The position numbers and the translations under genes were made by a program. From positions 1 to 64,000 of the forward strand of contig DASVLJ010000043.1 of NCBI GenBank assembly GCA_036384915.1: a DNA stretch of 64,000 bases, in the 5' to 3' direction. The notes beneath the pieces are model-generated. The model was not told the origin of the DNA. It searched no databases and saw nothing but the letters and a program-made list of their open reading frames with translations. Positions 11,450-20,632 of this stretch are shown here, piece after piece. Every line of letters begins with the position of its first letter. The first letter of the stretch is position 1. The DNA comes from PKWO01 sp036384915. Lineage in GTDB: Bacteria; Pseudomonadota; Gammaproteobacteria; Burkholderiales; Burkholderiaceae_D.

Positions 11450-11491
11450 ATTACACCTCCGGGGCCTTGCTTTCTCGTTGACTTTTATCAA
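11450..11491 (-). promoter_or_regulatory. FNR-type box and -10 for the glycosyltransferase operon
   Basis: TTGACTTTTATCAA (11478-11491) matches TTGA-N6-TCAA exactly. On the minus strand TGTAAT (11455-11450) is 5/6 to a sigma-70 -10 and lies 22 bp away, so the box centre is near -41.5, the class II FNR position. A one-mismatch box TTGATAATACGCAA at 11576-11589 faces the export gene on the plus strand. Confidence 0.65.
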
Positions 11492-11704
11492 TGGATGGAG
11501 TCGCCGGGAAATGCCGCCGGCATGCCTCGTGCGCTTGTTTTTCGCTTGTTGCGTATTCGCCTGAATGTTGGACCTTTGATAATACGCAAGGCGGGGCATG
11601 GCGAGCGAAGGTAGCCTTTGCTTGGGCCCGGTATCGCGATGAGGGAGAGAAGTCTCCACATTGGCCATGCCGGATCGTAAGCAGCCAGAAAAGAGGCGGA
11701 TTCC

Positions 11705-12847
11705 ATGGGAATGCGATTGCACCGGAGCGCGTGGTTGGCGGGCGCGCTCATTTTGTCGGCGATGCTCTGCTCATGTACGGCGGGGCGCGCCTTTCCCGTT
11801 TCGGACGTGGCGGGCGGCGCCCAATCGAATGGAAGCGTTTCGGGCGAAGCGCCGCCGACGACGCAGATCACGGACGAGCTGATCGCCGAGCAGAAATCCA
11901 CGCGCGATAAACAACGCGATCTGGATCTCGACGAACTGATCGGCACGCCGACCCCCTATGTCATCGGTCCGGGCGATATCCTTTCCATCGTGGTTTGGGG
12001 GCACCCCGAACTGGTGGCCGCCGCGATGATGGTCCAGCTTCCCACCGTGAGCGGCGCCTTGCCGGGCAGCGGCGCGGAACAGCCGCCCGCCGGTTTCGTG
12101 GTGGATCACAACGGCATGCTGCAGTATCCCTACATCGGCCTGGTGAAGATGTCGGGCTTGACCGAGGCGCAAGCGCGCGATGAGATCGCGTCGAAGATCG
12201 CGACCTATATCAACCAGCCGAACGTCACCTTGCGGGTGCAGGCATATCGAAGCAAGCGGGTATATGTGGACGGCGAAGTCAAGACACCCGGCCTGCAGGC
12301 GATCAACGACATTCCGATGACGCTGGTGGAAGCGATCAACCGCGCCGGCGGCGTGCTTCCCACGGCGGACCAGAGCCAGATCACGGTCAACCGCAACGGC
12401 CACGTGATCCGCGTCAATTTGCCCAAGCTGGTGCAGAGGGGAATCGATCCGGGCAGCCTGATGCTTGCCAACGGCGATGTCGTGCGCGTGTTGTCGCGCG
12501 ACGAGAGCAAGGTGTTTGTCACCGGCGAAGTGACGGCGCCCAAGGCGCTGACCATGCATGACGGGCACCTGACCTTGAACGAGGCGCTGGGCGAATCGGG
12601 CGGCATCAACCCGCTGTCGGGCGACCCGGAACAAGTGTTCGTGGTCAGGAAAGGGCCGGAACGCATCATGGTGTTCCAGCTCGATGCCAAGTCTACCGGG
12701 GCGCTGGCCATGGCCGAAGCCTTCGAGCTGGACCCCAAGGACCTGGTCTACGTCGCGCCGACCGGGCTGATGCGCTGGCACCGCAATATCAGCCTGCTGT
12801 TGCCGAGCGAGCTGTCGGCGGCCGTGGGCGCGGGTAAGCAGCCGTAA
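11705..12847 (+). CDS. Polysaccharide export outer-membrane lipoprotein (Wza/EpsE-like)
   Basis: A 380-aa outer-membrane export channel subunit. The signal peptide ends LSAMLCSC with Cys24 as lipidation site. The Poly_export domain begins YVIGPGDILSIVVWGHPEL and is followed by SLBB-like repeats (VYVDGEVKTPGLQ and KVFVTGEVTAPKAL). The C-terminus reaches the membrane-spanning helix region. GAGG lies about 12 nt before the start; an alternative ATG is 6 nt further in. It heads the plus-strand capsule operon, with the partner autokinase 66 nt downstream across a tandem repeat. Confidence 0.92.
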   Translation: MGMRLHRSAWLAGALILSAMLCSCTAGRAFPVSDVAGGAQSNGSVSGEAPPTTQITDELIAEQKSTRDKQRDLDLDELIGTPTPYVIGPGDILSIVVWGHPELVAAAMMVQLPTVSGALPGSGAEQPPAGFVVDHNGMLQYPYIGLVKMSGLTEAQARDEIASKIATYINQPNVTLRVQAYRSKRVYVDGEVKTPGLQAINDIPMTLVEAINRAGGVLPTADQSQITVNRNGHVIRVNLPKLVQRGIDPGSLMLANGDVVRVLSRDESKVFVTGEVTAPKALTMHDGHLTLNEALGESGGINPLSGDPEQVFVVRKGPERIMVFQLDAKSTGALAMAEAFELDPKDLVYVAPTGLMRWHRNISLLLPSELSAAVGAGKQP

Positions 12848-12908
12848 ACACAGGGACGCCTTGGACACGGGTACGCCGCAGACGCGGGGAAGCCATAGAC
12901 GCTGGGAA
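12848..12908 (+). repeat. 17-bp tandem repeat between export gene and autokinase
   Basis: Three and a half imperfect 17-bp units (12848-12864, 12865-12881, 12882-12898, then 12899-12908) begin right after the export gene's stop codon. Each carries ACRC-rGGG-w-CGCC-like sequence with a GGGA/GGGT/GGGG core. The final partial unit supplies the probable ribosome site (CTGGGA) of the autokinase gene at 12914. Confidence 0.75.
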
Positions 12909-12913
12909 ATGAC

Positions 12914-15193
12914 ATGTCGATACCATCCGATCACAATCTGATTGCGCCGCTGCACGACAACCGCCTGGTGGTCGGCGCCGCGCCCATGCTGGCGGCGCCG
13001 GCGATGACGCCATACGAAGAAGACGTTCATCTGACGAACTATTACGACATGCTGGTGGACAGCCGCTGGCTGATCCTCAAGATCGCCCTGCTGGTGTCCT
13101 TGTGCGGGGTGGCCTACGCCTTTCTGTCCAAGCCGGTCTACGAAGCCACGATGCTGATTCACGTGGAGGAAGACAAGCCGAATACCTCCAAGAACATGCT
13201 CGGCGATATTTCCTCGCTGTTCGACGTCAAGGCCGCGGCCATTTCGGAAATGGAATTGTTGAACTCGCGCATGGTCATCACCCGCGCGGTGGACAACCTC
13301 GGGCTGTATATCAACGTGCGCCCCAAATATTTCCCCGTGGTGGGCGAATGGTTCGCCCGGCGCCAGAGCAGCACCTTCCAGCCCGGCATTTTCGGGTACG
13401 GCGGTTACGTCTGGGGAGCGGAAAAGATCGACGTGGCGACCTTTTTCGCGCCGGAATATCTGCAGAACCAGCAGTTCGTGCTGACCGTTCTGCCCGACGG
13501 GAAATACCGTCTGCATCAGGAAAAGTGGAATTTCGACGCCGTCGGCGAGGTAGGCAACGAGCTCAGCGTCGAGACCGGAAAAGGCAAGCTCGAGCTGTCG
13601 GTCAAGCATATCGATGCCGCACCGGGCGCGCAGTTTCTCTTGAGCTATCGGCCGAAACTGGCGGCGATACAGGATGTCCAGAGCGCCATGACCGTGGTGG
13701 AAAAAGGCAAGCAATCCGGCATCATCGGCGTCACGCTGGAGAGCGACGACCCCAAGGCCGCACACGATATCCTCACCGAGATCGGCAACGAATACATTCA
13801 TCAAAACGTGGCGCGCAAGCTGGAGGAGGCCGAGAAGTCGCTGAAGTTCCTCGACGATCAGCTGCCCGATCTGAAGCGCAAGGTGGAAGCGTCGGAAGCG
13901 GAATACTATCAATTTCGCAATGCGCACGGCACCATCGATCTGCCGGAAGAGTCCAAGCTCAGCCTGCAGCAAAGCGTCGCGCTCAAGGCGAAGCGGCTGG
14001 AACTGCAGCAGAAAAAGGAAGAGCTGCTCATCAGCTTCACGCCGAACCACCCCATCGTCATCGGTATCAACAACCAGATCCGGGAAATGGATGCGCAAAT
14101 CGCTTCGACCGACGGCCACATCAAGCAATTGCCCATCCTGGAACAGGACCTGCTGCGCCTGAACCGCGAGATGAAGGTCAACAGCGAACTCTATTCGGCC
14201 CTGCTCAACACGGCGCAGCAGCTGCGCATGGTCAAGGCCGGCAAGGTGAGCAATGTCCGCCTCATCGATGCCCCCATGATGCCGGAAACGCCGGCGCGGC
14301 CGAACCGGCCCAAGATCATCGGCTTGTCCGTCGCGGCGGGCCTGCTGCTGGGATTGTCCATCGCCTTCTTCAGGAAGATATCGAGCCGCCGCATCGAGGA
14401 CCCGCGCCGCCTGGAGAAAGTGCTGGGCGCGCGCGTGGTCTATACCACCATTCCGCATAGCGAAGCTCAGCGCGGCCTGCCGGGCAAGCGGCATCCGGAG
14501 CACGAGGAGCTTCCTCTCCTGGCGCATGCGGACCCGGGCGATATCGCCATCGAAAGCCTGCGCAATTTCCGCACCGTGTTTCAAAACGCCAATGCGCGCT
14601 TCCGCAATAATGTCGTGCTGATCAGCGGGCCGACCCCCGGCGTCGGGAAGTCTTTCGTGTCGATGAATTTCGCGGCCGTGATGGCGGCCAGCGGAAAGAG
14701 GGTGCTGCTGGTCGATGCCGATCTGCGTAAGGGCAACCTGCACCGCCACTTCGGGCTGGCGCGCGACAGGGGCTTGTCCGAGGTGATACGCGGCTCGTGC
14801 GCGGCGAAGGATGCAATCCATAACGGCATCCACGAAAATCTCGATTTTCTTTCCACGGGCGCCTTGCCGCCGAATCCGTCCGAGTTCCTTTTGCACCGCA
14901 ATTTCGGCGAGCTGATGCGGCAGCTTTCGGCCGAATACGATTATGTGCTGCTGGACCCGCCGCCGATTCTGGCCGTGTCCGATACGCTGGTCATTGCCGC
15001 GCATGCGGGTGCGATCTTCATTCTTGCGCGGGCCAACGTCACCAGCGAGAGCGAGATAAACGAATCGATCAAGCGCTTCAACCAGGCCGGCATCGCGCCG
15101 GAAGGCATCCTCTTCAACGACGCCAAGGTCAGGTCGCGCTCCTACGGCGCCTATCACTATCCGCAGTCCAAGTCGCTGGGCTATTCCTCCTGA
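12914..15193 (+). CDS. Polysaccharide chain-length regulator/tyrosine autokinase (Wzc-like)
   Basis: A 759-aa inner-membrane BY-kinase. It has a Wzz domain with a membrane helix near residue 55 (WLILKIALLVSLCGVAYAFL), a long periplasmic coiled coil (about 270-440), a second membrane helix near 475, and a cytosolic ATPase. Walker A is SGPTPGVGKSF, Walker A' is VLLVDADLRKGN and Walker B is YVLLDPPP. The C-terminal tail has a Tyr cluster (RSYGAYHYPQ...GYSS), the usual autophosphorylation site. It should control polymer length and export with the outer-membrane lipoprotein upstream. Confidence 0.94.
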   Translation: MSIPSDHNLIAPLHDNRLVVGAAPMLAAPAMTPYEEDVHLTNYYDMLVDSRWLILKIALLVSLCGVAYAFLSKPVYEATMLIHVEEDKPNTSKNMLGDISSLFDVKAAAISEMELLNSRMVITRAVDNLGLYINVRPKYFPVVGEWFARRQSSTFQPGIFGYGGYVWGAEKIDVATFFAPEYLQNQQFVLTVLPDGKYRLHQEKWNFDAVGEVGNELSVETGKGKLELSVKHIDAAPGAQFLLSYRPKLAAIQDVQSAMTVVEKGKQSGIIGVTLESDDPKAAHDILTEIGNEYIHQNVARKLEEAEKSLKFLDDQLPDLKRKVEASEAEYYQFRNAHGTIDLPEESKLSLQQSVALKAKRLELQQKKEELLISFTPNHPIVIGINNQIREMDAQIASTDGHIKQLPILEQDLLRLNREMKVNSELYSALLNTAQQLRMVKAGKVSNVRLIDAPMMPETPARPNRPKIIGLSVAAGLLLGLSIAFFRKISSRRIEDPRRLEKVLGARVVYTTIPHSEAQRGLPGKRHPEHEELPLLAHADPGDIAIESLRNFRTVFQNANARFRNNVVLISGPTPGVGKSFVSMNFAAVMAASGKRVLLVDADLRKGNLHRHFGLARDRGLSEVIRGSCAAKDAIHNGIHENLDFLSTGALPPNPSEFLLHRNFGELMRQLSAEYDYVLLDPPPILAVSDTLVIAAHAGAIFILARANVTSESEINESIKRFNQAGIAPEGILFNDAKVRSRSYGAYHYPQSKSLGYSS

Positions 15194-15279
15194 ATCATTC
15201 CTCCCGAATCTGCAACGGACGGTCCGCCGCTTCGGCGGCGGCCGCCCGCATGCGGCGCGCGACCGGTGCGCGGCGCTGT

Positions 15280-15293
15280 TTGAGGATTGTCAA
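15280..15293 (+). promoter_or_regulatory. FNR-type box upstream of the sugar transferase gene
   Basis: TTGAGGATTGTCAA matches TTGA-N6-TCAA. It lies 129 bp before the start of 15422-16819. Nearby -10 candidates are weak (GAATAT 15311-15316; TAGCAT 15334-15339), so the geometry is less convincing here than at other boxes. Confidence 0.45.
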
Positions 15294-15421
15294 CGGACCG
15301 GCGAATACGAGAATATCCCCGCGTGCCGTGCACTAGCATGAGTTCAGAGACATTTCTCTTATTTCTCAAGCGTGGCCGCACGGCGTTGCCCGGCCCTGGA
15401 CGGAAGAAGGATGGCGCGATC

Positions 15422-16819
15422 ATGGCCGATATGACTGCAAGGGGCATTTCCATTTTTCAGATCGCCGTGCGCGTGGCCGACTTCGCGGCCCTTACGGTTG
15501 CGGCCGAGGCCGCCAGCCGCTTGCGCTTCGGCGTGGCCCTGGCCGATACGCCGGCCATCCATGTCGTGCTGTTCTACCTGTGCAGCATCGCGGCGTTTTT
15601 CCTGTTTTCCCGGTTCGGCCTTTACGAGTCCTGGCGCGGCAGGTCCGGTCTGGCGATGTTCGGCCGCACCGCGCTGACCTGGGGTGCCGTGCTGCTGGGC
15701 GGATTGTTCTTCAGCTTCCTGATGCACCGTATCGGCGAATTGTCGCGCCTGTGGCTTTCCTATTGGTTTGTCAGCGGCGTCGTGCTCATTGCCTGCGTGC
15801 GCTGGTCCTGCTACCTGATCCTGTGCCGCTTGCGCGAGAACGGCTATAACCAGAAATCGGTCGTCATCGTCGGTTACGGGCCGATAGGCCGCGAAATGTA
15901 TCGCCGCGCCATCGAGTGCGAATGGTATGGGTACGAGGTGCGCGGTATCTATACCTGCGGTGAGGAGGGTATTCCGGAGCGCGTGAAGCGCATCGCCCGG
16001 CAGGACGATATCCCGCATTTCATCGAAGAGCAGGGCATCGACGAGGTGTGGATCGCCATGTCCATGGAGTCTTCCAGGCAACTGCAGGAAATCCAGCACC
16101 TGTTGCGCAACGTGCTGGTCGATATCCGCTGGATACCGGATACCGTCAGCATGAAGATACTGAGCAGCAAGGTGGGCGATTTCCTCGGATTTCCGGCGGT
16201 CGATATCAACCGGCCGGCGGTGAGCGAGCTGGGCGGCGTGGTGAAGGAGGTGTTCGACAGGATGTTCGCCGCCGCCGCATTGCTTGCCCTTTCGCCGCTG
16301 CTGCTGGCGATTGCGCTCGCGATCAAGGCGACGTCGCCGGGGCCCGTCATCTTCCGCCAGCCCAGGCTCGGGCTGAACGGGCGCCGCTTCGACGTCTACA
16401 AATTCCGCAGCATGAAGGTGCACAAGGAAGATAACGTCGTGACCCAGGCCAAGGCAGGGGACGCGAGAGTGACGCCGGTCGGCCGCTTCATCCGCAGCAC
16501 CAGCCTGGACGAGCTGCCGCAATTCTTCAACGTCCTGCTGGGCGATATGTCCATCGTCGGCCCCCGGCCGCATGCCTTGCAGCACAACCGGATGTATAGC
16601 GATCTGCTCGAAGTGTATATGCTGCGGCACCGCGTGAAGCCCGGCATCACGGGCTGGGCGCAGATCAACGGCTATCGCGGCGAGACCGATACGGTCGAAA
16701 AAATGAGGAAGCGCGTGCAGTTCGATTTGTATTACATCCAGAACTGGTCGATGTGGATGGACCTGCGCATCATCGCCTGGACCGCGTTCAAGGGCTGGAC
16801 GGGCAAGAACGCCTATTGA
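15422..16819 (+). CDS. Undecaprenyl-phosphate glucose phosphotransferase (WcaJ-like)
   Basis: A 465-aa polyisoprenyl-phosphate hexose-1-phosphate transferase that starts repeat-unit assembly at the inner membrane. It has four N-terminal membrane helices, a CoA-binding-like domain (VVIVGYGPIGREMYRRA), another helix (about 290) and the C-terminal sugar transferase domain with SPGPVIFRQPRLGLNG, FDVYKFRSM, DELPQFFNVLLGDMSIVGPRP and the WAQINGYRG segment. The start at 15422 is chosen because GAAGAAGGA lies about 11 nt upstream; further upstream starts have no ribosome site. Confidence 0.93.
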   Translation: MADMTARGISIFQIAVRVADFAALTVAAEAASRLRFGVALADTPAIHVVLFYLCSIAAFFLFSRFGLYESWRGRSGLAMFGRTALTWGAVLLGGLFFSFLMHRIGELSRLWLSYWFVSGVVLIACVRWSCYLILCRLRENGYNQKSVVIVGYGPIGREMYRRAIECEWYGYEVRGIYTCGEEGIPERVKRIARQDDIPHFIEEQGIDEVWIAMSMESSRQLQEIQHLLRNVLVDIRWIPDTVSMKILSSKVGDFLGFPAVDINRPAVSELGGVVKEVFDRMFAAAALLALSPLLLAIALAIKATSPGPVIFRQPRLGLNGRRFDVYKFRSMKVHKEDNVVTQAKAGDARVTPVGRFIRSTSLDELPQFFNVLLGDMSIVGPRPHALQHNRMYSDLLEVYMLRHRVKPGITGWAQINGYRGETDTVEKMRKRVQFDLYYIQNWSMWMDLRIIAWTAFKGWTGKNAY

Positions 16820-16865
16820 GGCAGGGGAGCCGCTGCGCCCCGATCCCGTCCGATGCGCAGCTCTT

Positions 16866-16906
16866 ATGACAAACGTCAATATGGCCCGCCGGCCAGCGGG
16901 CAAAAT
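16866..16906 (+). promoter_or_regulatory. One-mismatch FNR-type box and -10 upstream of gmd
   Basis: ATGACAAACGTCAA (16866-16879) differs from TTGA-N6-TCAA at one base. CAAAAT (16901-16906), a 4/6 -10 match, follows 21 bp later. This places the box centre near -41 and leaves a leader of about 48 nt before gmd. Confidence 0.5.
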
Positions 16907-16960
16907 CAAGACAGCCATCCGCCCTCGTGCGGGCATTCATCGACAATCGGAGAAAACGCA

Positions 16961-18139
16961 ATGACACCATCGCCCACCAAGGCCGAATACCTGCGCCCCG
17001 GAGAGGAGAACGGAAAGAGAAAGGTGGCGCTGATCACCGGCGTGACCGGGCAGGACGGGGCATATCTCGCCGAACTGCTGCTCAACAAGAACTATATCGT
17101 GCACGGCATCAAGCGCCGCAGCTCTTCCCTCAATACCGGCCGGATCGACCATCTCTACCAAGACCCGCACGTGGGCGCGCCGGACCTGGTTCTGCATTAC
17201 GGCGACATGACCGATACGGCTTCGCTGATGCGCATCGTGTCCGCGGTCCGGCCGGACGAAATCTATAACCTCGCCGCGCAAAGCCATGTCGCGGTATCGT
17301 TCGAGGAGCCGGAATACACGGCCAATTCGGACGCGCTGGGCACGCTGCGGCTGCTGGAAGCGGTGCGGGCGCTCGGCATGGAAAAGACGGTGCGCTTCTA
17401 CCAGGCCTCGACTTCCGAGCTGTACGGCCTGGTGCAGGAATCGCCGCAGACCGAAACGACGCCGTTCTATCCGCGCAGCCCGTATGCGGTCGCCAAGCTG
17501 TATGCCTATTGGATCACGGTCAATTACCGTCAGGCCTACGGCATGTTCGCCTGCAACGGCATCCTGTTCAATCACGAATCGCCCTTGCGCGGCGAGACCT
17601 TTGTGACGCGCAAGATTTGCCGCGCCCTGGCCCGCATTTCCGTGGGCCTGCAGGATTGCCTCTATCTCGGCAATCTCGATGCCAGGCGCGATTGGGGCCA
17701 TGCGCGCGATTACGTGCAGATGCAATGGCTGATGCTGCAGCAGGAAGAACCCGACGATTACGTGATCGCGACCGGCATTCAGCACAGCGTGCGCGAATTC
17801 GTGTCGCTGGCTGCGGCGGAAGCCGGCATCGCACTCGGCTGGTCGGGCAAGGGCGTGGACGAAGTCGGTTACGTGATCGACGAAAACGTACTGACACCGG
17901 GAGCGGCCAGGCTGAAGCGCGGGCAGGTCCTGGTCCGGGTCGATCCGCGGTATTTCCGTCCGACGGAAGTGGAGACCCTGCTGGGGGACGCGAGCAAGGC
18001 ATACCGCAAGCTGGGCTGGAAGCCGAAGATCGGCTTTTCGCAGTTGATCGGCGAGATGCTGCATGCGGAGCTGGCCGATATCCAAAAATACCTGCTCGTC
18101 AACCGGAGCGGTTACCAAGCCCACGCCTACAACGAGTAG
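16961..18139 (+). CDS. gmd: GDP-mannose 4,6-dehydratase
   Basis: A 392-aa SDR enzyme converting GDP-D-mannose to GDP-4-keto-6-deoxy-D-mannose. The Rossmann motif is TGVTGQDGAYLAELLL, and the catalytic STSELYG and YPRSPYAVAK (Tyr-x3-Lys) segments are present, as is the substrate-binding NHESPLRGETFVTRKI block. CGGAGA precedes the ATG at 16961, and this start gives normal family length; an upstream frame start at 16853 would sit before the predicted promoter. Its product is used by the next gene. Confidence 0.96.
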   Translation: MTPSPTKAEYLRPGEENGKRKVALITGVTGQDGAYLAELLLNKNYIVHGIKRRSSSLNTGRIDHLYQDPHVGAPDLVLHYGDMTDTASLMRIVSAVRPDEIYNLAAQSHVAVSFEEPEYTANSDALGTLRLLEAVRALGMEKTVRFYQASTSELYGLVQESPQTETTPFYPRSPYAVAKLYAYWITVNYRQAYGMFACNGILFNHESPLRGETFVTRKICRALARISVGLQDCLYLGNLDARRDWGHARDYVQMQWLMLQQEEPDDYVIATGIQHSVREFVSLAAAEAGIALGWSGKGVDEVGYVIDENVLTPGAARLKRGQVLVRVDPRYFRPTEVETLLGDASKAYRKLGWKPKIGFSQLIGEMLHAELADIQKYLLVNRSGYQAHAYNE

Positions 18140-18172
18140 AGCACACCCTGGATTGAACGAAGGAGAAGCGAC

Positions 18173-19261
18173 ATGAATGAAGATACGGGAAAGCGCGTGT
18201 ATGTGGCCGGCCACACCGGCCTGGTCGGTTCGGCCATCGTTCGGGCGCTCAAGCGGAAGGGGTATCGCAATATCGTCACCCGCTCCCATGCGGAACTCGA
18301 TCTGATGGACCAGGCGCGGGTGTGCGAATTTTTCGCGTCGGAGATGATCGAGGAAGTGTATCTGGCCGCGGCGATCGTCGGCGGCATCCATGCGAACGAC
18401 ACCTATCCTGCGGACTTCATCTACAACAACCTCGCAATCCAGAACAACGTCATCCACGAAGCCTGGCGCGCCGGCATCCGCAAATTGCTGTTCCTCGGGT
18501 CGTCCTGCATCTACCCGCGCATGGCGCCGCAGCCGATCAGGGAGGAGTACCTGATGAACGGCATGCTCGAACCGACGAACGAGCCCTATGCCATGGCGAA
18601 GATCGCCGGGATCAAGCTGTGCGAAAGCTTCAACCGGCAATACGGCACCGATTACCGCAGCGTGATGCCGACCAACCTCTATGGTCCCGGCGACAATTAC
18701 CACCCCGAGAACAGCCACGTCATACCGGCGCTGATGCGCCGCTTCCACGAAGCGAAGCGCGCCGGCGCGCCGGAAGTCGTCATCTGGGGGACCGGGGCCC
18801 CGCGCCGGGAGTTTCTCTACGTGGACGATATGGCCGAGGCCTGCATTCACGTCATGGAACTGAGTTCGTCGGAGTATATGAGCCAGACTTCCGACCGGCT
18901 GTCCCATCTCAATGTGGGAACCGGCACCGACGTGACGATACGCGAAGTGGCGGAGTTGATCGGCCAGGTGGTCGGATACCAGGGCCGGATCGGGTTCGAT
19001 ACCAGCAAGCCCGACGGCGCGCCGCGCAAGTGGCTCGACGTAAGCCGTCTCGGCAACCTCGGCTGGACGGCGTCCGTCGGGTTGATGGACGGCCTGATCG
19101 AAACCTATCACAGCTATTGCCGCAGCGAACGCCAGGGCGGGCTGCAGGTGTCGGCGCGGGCGCTCGACAGCAAATCGCGGCAGGACCGTTTGCGTTTCGA
19201 GGAGCGGCTCGTCGAGCACGATCCGGTCTATGGCAGCTTGCCGGCGATTTTTCTCCAATAG
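18173..19261 (+). CDS. fcl: GDP-L-fucose synthase
   Basis: A 362-aa epimerase/reductase that completes GDP-L-fucose from the Gmd product. The NAD(P) motif is VAGHTGLVGSAIVRAL, and LGSSCIYPRMAPQPI with EPYAMAKIAG carries the Ser-Tyr-Lys catalytic set. GVGxGTD-type substrate residues follow. The C-terminus extends about 40 residues beyond typical enzymes (after TYHSYCR). It is separated from gmd by 33 nt with AAGGAGAAG upstream, so the two are co-transcribed. The exported polymer therefore probably contains L-fucose or a derivative. Confidence 0.95.
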   Translation: MNEDTGKRVYVAGHTGLVGSAIVRALKRKGYRNIVTRSHAELDLMDQARVCEFFASEMIEEVYLAAAIVGGIHANDTYPADFIYNNLAIQNNVIHEAWRAGIRKLLFLGSSCIYPRMAPQPIREEYLMNGMLEPTNEPYAMAKIAGIKLCESFNRQYGTDYRSVMPTNLYGPGDNYHPENSHVIPALMRRFHEAKRAGAPEVVIWGTGAPRREFLYVDDMAEACIHVMELSSSEYMSQTSDRLSHLNVGTGTDVTIREVAELIGQVVGYQGRIGFDTSKPDGAPRKWLDVSRLGNLGWTASVGLMDGLIETYHSYCRSERQGGLQVSARALDSKSRQDRLRFEERLVEHDPVYGSLPAIFLQ

Positions 19262-19330
19262 CGGCGCGATGGGAAAGCGTGGCGTCATCCCGTGGGGCGC
19301 AGTGCCGGCGCCGTTTCGCATGGAGCGCAC

Positions 19331-20632
19331 ATGCCCGAAGCCGTGACCCCCGCCGGCATGGTCAGGGGCGCCGTTGCCAGGCTCGGCGCGGGCGGCGTCA
19401 AGCGGCCTTTGCTGATCAGTCTGCTCAACCAGTTTACAGCCAGCGGCGGCAATTTCCTGGTCGGCATCTATCTTGCGCGCAGCCTGCCTCTGGCCTCGTT
19501 CGGCCTGTACGGCATGGGATACGGCATATGCATGCTGTACGTGGGCATAGGCAATGCCGCAATTCTGACCCAGATGAGCGTCAACATGGCCGAGAAACCC
19601 GCCGGCGAGCGGGACGCCTACGCTGCCGATATGCTGTGTGCCGTGTTGCTGGCCGACCTGCTGTTGCTGGGCCTGGCCTCGCTCGGCGCTTTGGCTGCGT
19701 ATTCATGGCATCTCCTCCCGGAGCACGGTGCGGGGTTGATGCTGGCGGTCGGTGCGGCATCGGCTTCGTTCCTGTGCACGGAATTTTTCATCAGCTACGC
19801 GTTTCAGAAACGCCGGGAATCGATGGCCTTGATGGTCAATGCGACGACCATGTTCGTGCTGTTCATGGGCTTGCTGGCCGAGCGCCTGCTTGGCGCCGCT
19901 CTTACGGCCGCGAATGTGCTGACGCTTTATGCCGCCGGGGCGGCGCTGGCTTCGCTGGCGGCTTATGCGGTCTCGCCCCTGGTGCTGCCGCGCAGCGCGC
20001 GCCGGCTTCTCGGCACGGTACGGGAATCCTGGCGCGGGGGCAGTTGGGCGCTCGGCGGGGTGCTGGTGACGTGGATACAGACGCAGGCCTACGCCTATGT
20101 CGTGGCGGCGTTCGGCGGCGCTGCCGCCGTGGGGCAGGCGAACGCGGCGCGCATATTCATATCGCCGTTTTCCTTTCTCCTGCCGGCGGTGAACAAGGTG
20201 GCCATTCCGCGCCTGGCGGAGCTGCGCTGCAGCGACGCAAAAAAGTTGCGCCGCACCTCCGCGCTGCTGACGGCGGGCATGACCGCGCTTGCCGTCGCTT
20301 ACACGCTGTTTCTGGCGATCGGCCTGGGGGTGCTTTCCAGGCTGCTTCTGGGACGCGACGATCCGGCCGTGGCGGCGCTGGTCTGGCCCTGGTGCCTCGT
20401 GCTGGTATTACAGATGATACGCAGCGGCGGCGGCTTGCTGCTGCAGATTCAAAGGAAGTTCCGCTCGCTCACCCTGATCAGCATACCGAGCGCCATCGTC
20501 ACGGTGGCGGTGTCGCTGGCTGCAACGGTCGCTCTGGGTGCATGGGGCGCGATTCTGGGAATCGCGGTCGGCGAGGCCGTGTTGGCGCTATTGATATGGA
20601 GGGAGATCCGCGATGAACGCCGTTCCTCGTGA
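19331..20632 (+). CDS. Wzx-like flippase (MATE/MOP superfamily)
   Basis: A 433-aa integral membrane protein with about 12 hydrophobic helices and the typical polysaccharide-transporter opening (LLISLLNQFTASGGNFLVGIYLARSLP). It should flip the lipid-linked repeat unit across the inner membrane. The ATG at 19331 (TGGAGCG upstream) is preferred over a GTG at 19292. It overlaps the next glycosyltransferase by 20 nt, indicating a tight operon. Confidence 0.85.
   Translation: MPEAVTPAGMVRGAVARLGAGGVKRPLLISLLNQFTASGGNFLVGIYLARSLPLASFGLYGMGYGICMLYVGIGNAAILTQMSVNMAEKPAGERDAYAADMLCAVLLADLLLLGLASLGALAAYSWHLLPEHGAGLMLAVGAASASFLCTEFFISYAFQKRRESMALMVNATTMFVLFMGLLAERLLGAALTAANVLTLYAAGAALASLAAYAVSPLVLPRSARRLLGTVRESWRGGSWALGGVLVTWIQTQAYAYVVAAFGGAAAVGQANAARIFISPFSFLLPAVNKVAIPRLAELRCSDAKKLRRTSALLTAGMTALAVAYTLFLAIGLGVLSRLLLGRDDPAVAALVWPWCLVLVLQMIRSGGGLLLQIQRKFRSLTLISIPSAIVTVAVSLAATVALGAWGAILGIAVGEAVLALLIWREIRDERRSS

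Noticed and set aside
11771..15157. An 1128-codon minus-strand open frame
   Set aside because: Antisense to the export lipoprotein and tyrosine autokinase, whose motifs are unmistakable; the frame is a GC-skew artefact.
15215..15242. GC-rich hairpin after the autokinase gene as a terminator
   Set aside because: CCGCC/GGCGG arms exist but the surrounding DNA is GC-rich and no U-run follows; chance pairing is likely.
16937..19330. A 797-codon minus-strand open frame
   Set aside because: Antisense to gmd and fcl, both clearly real.
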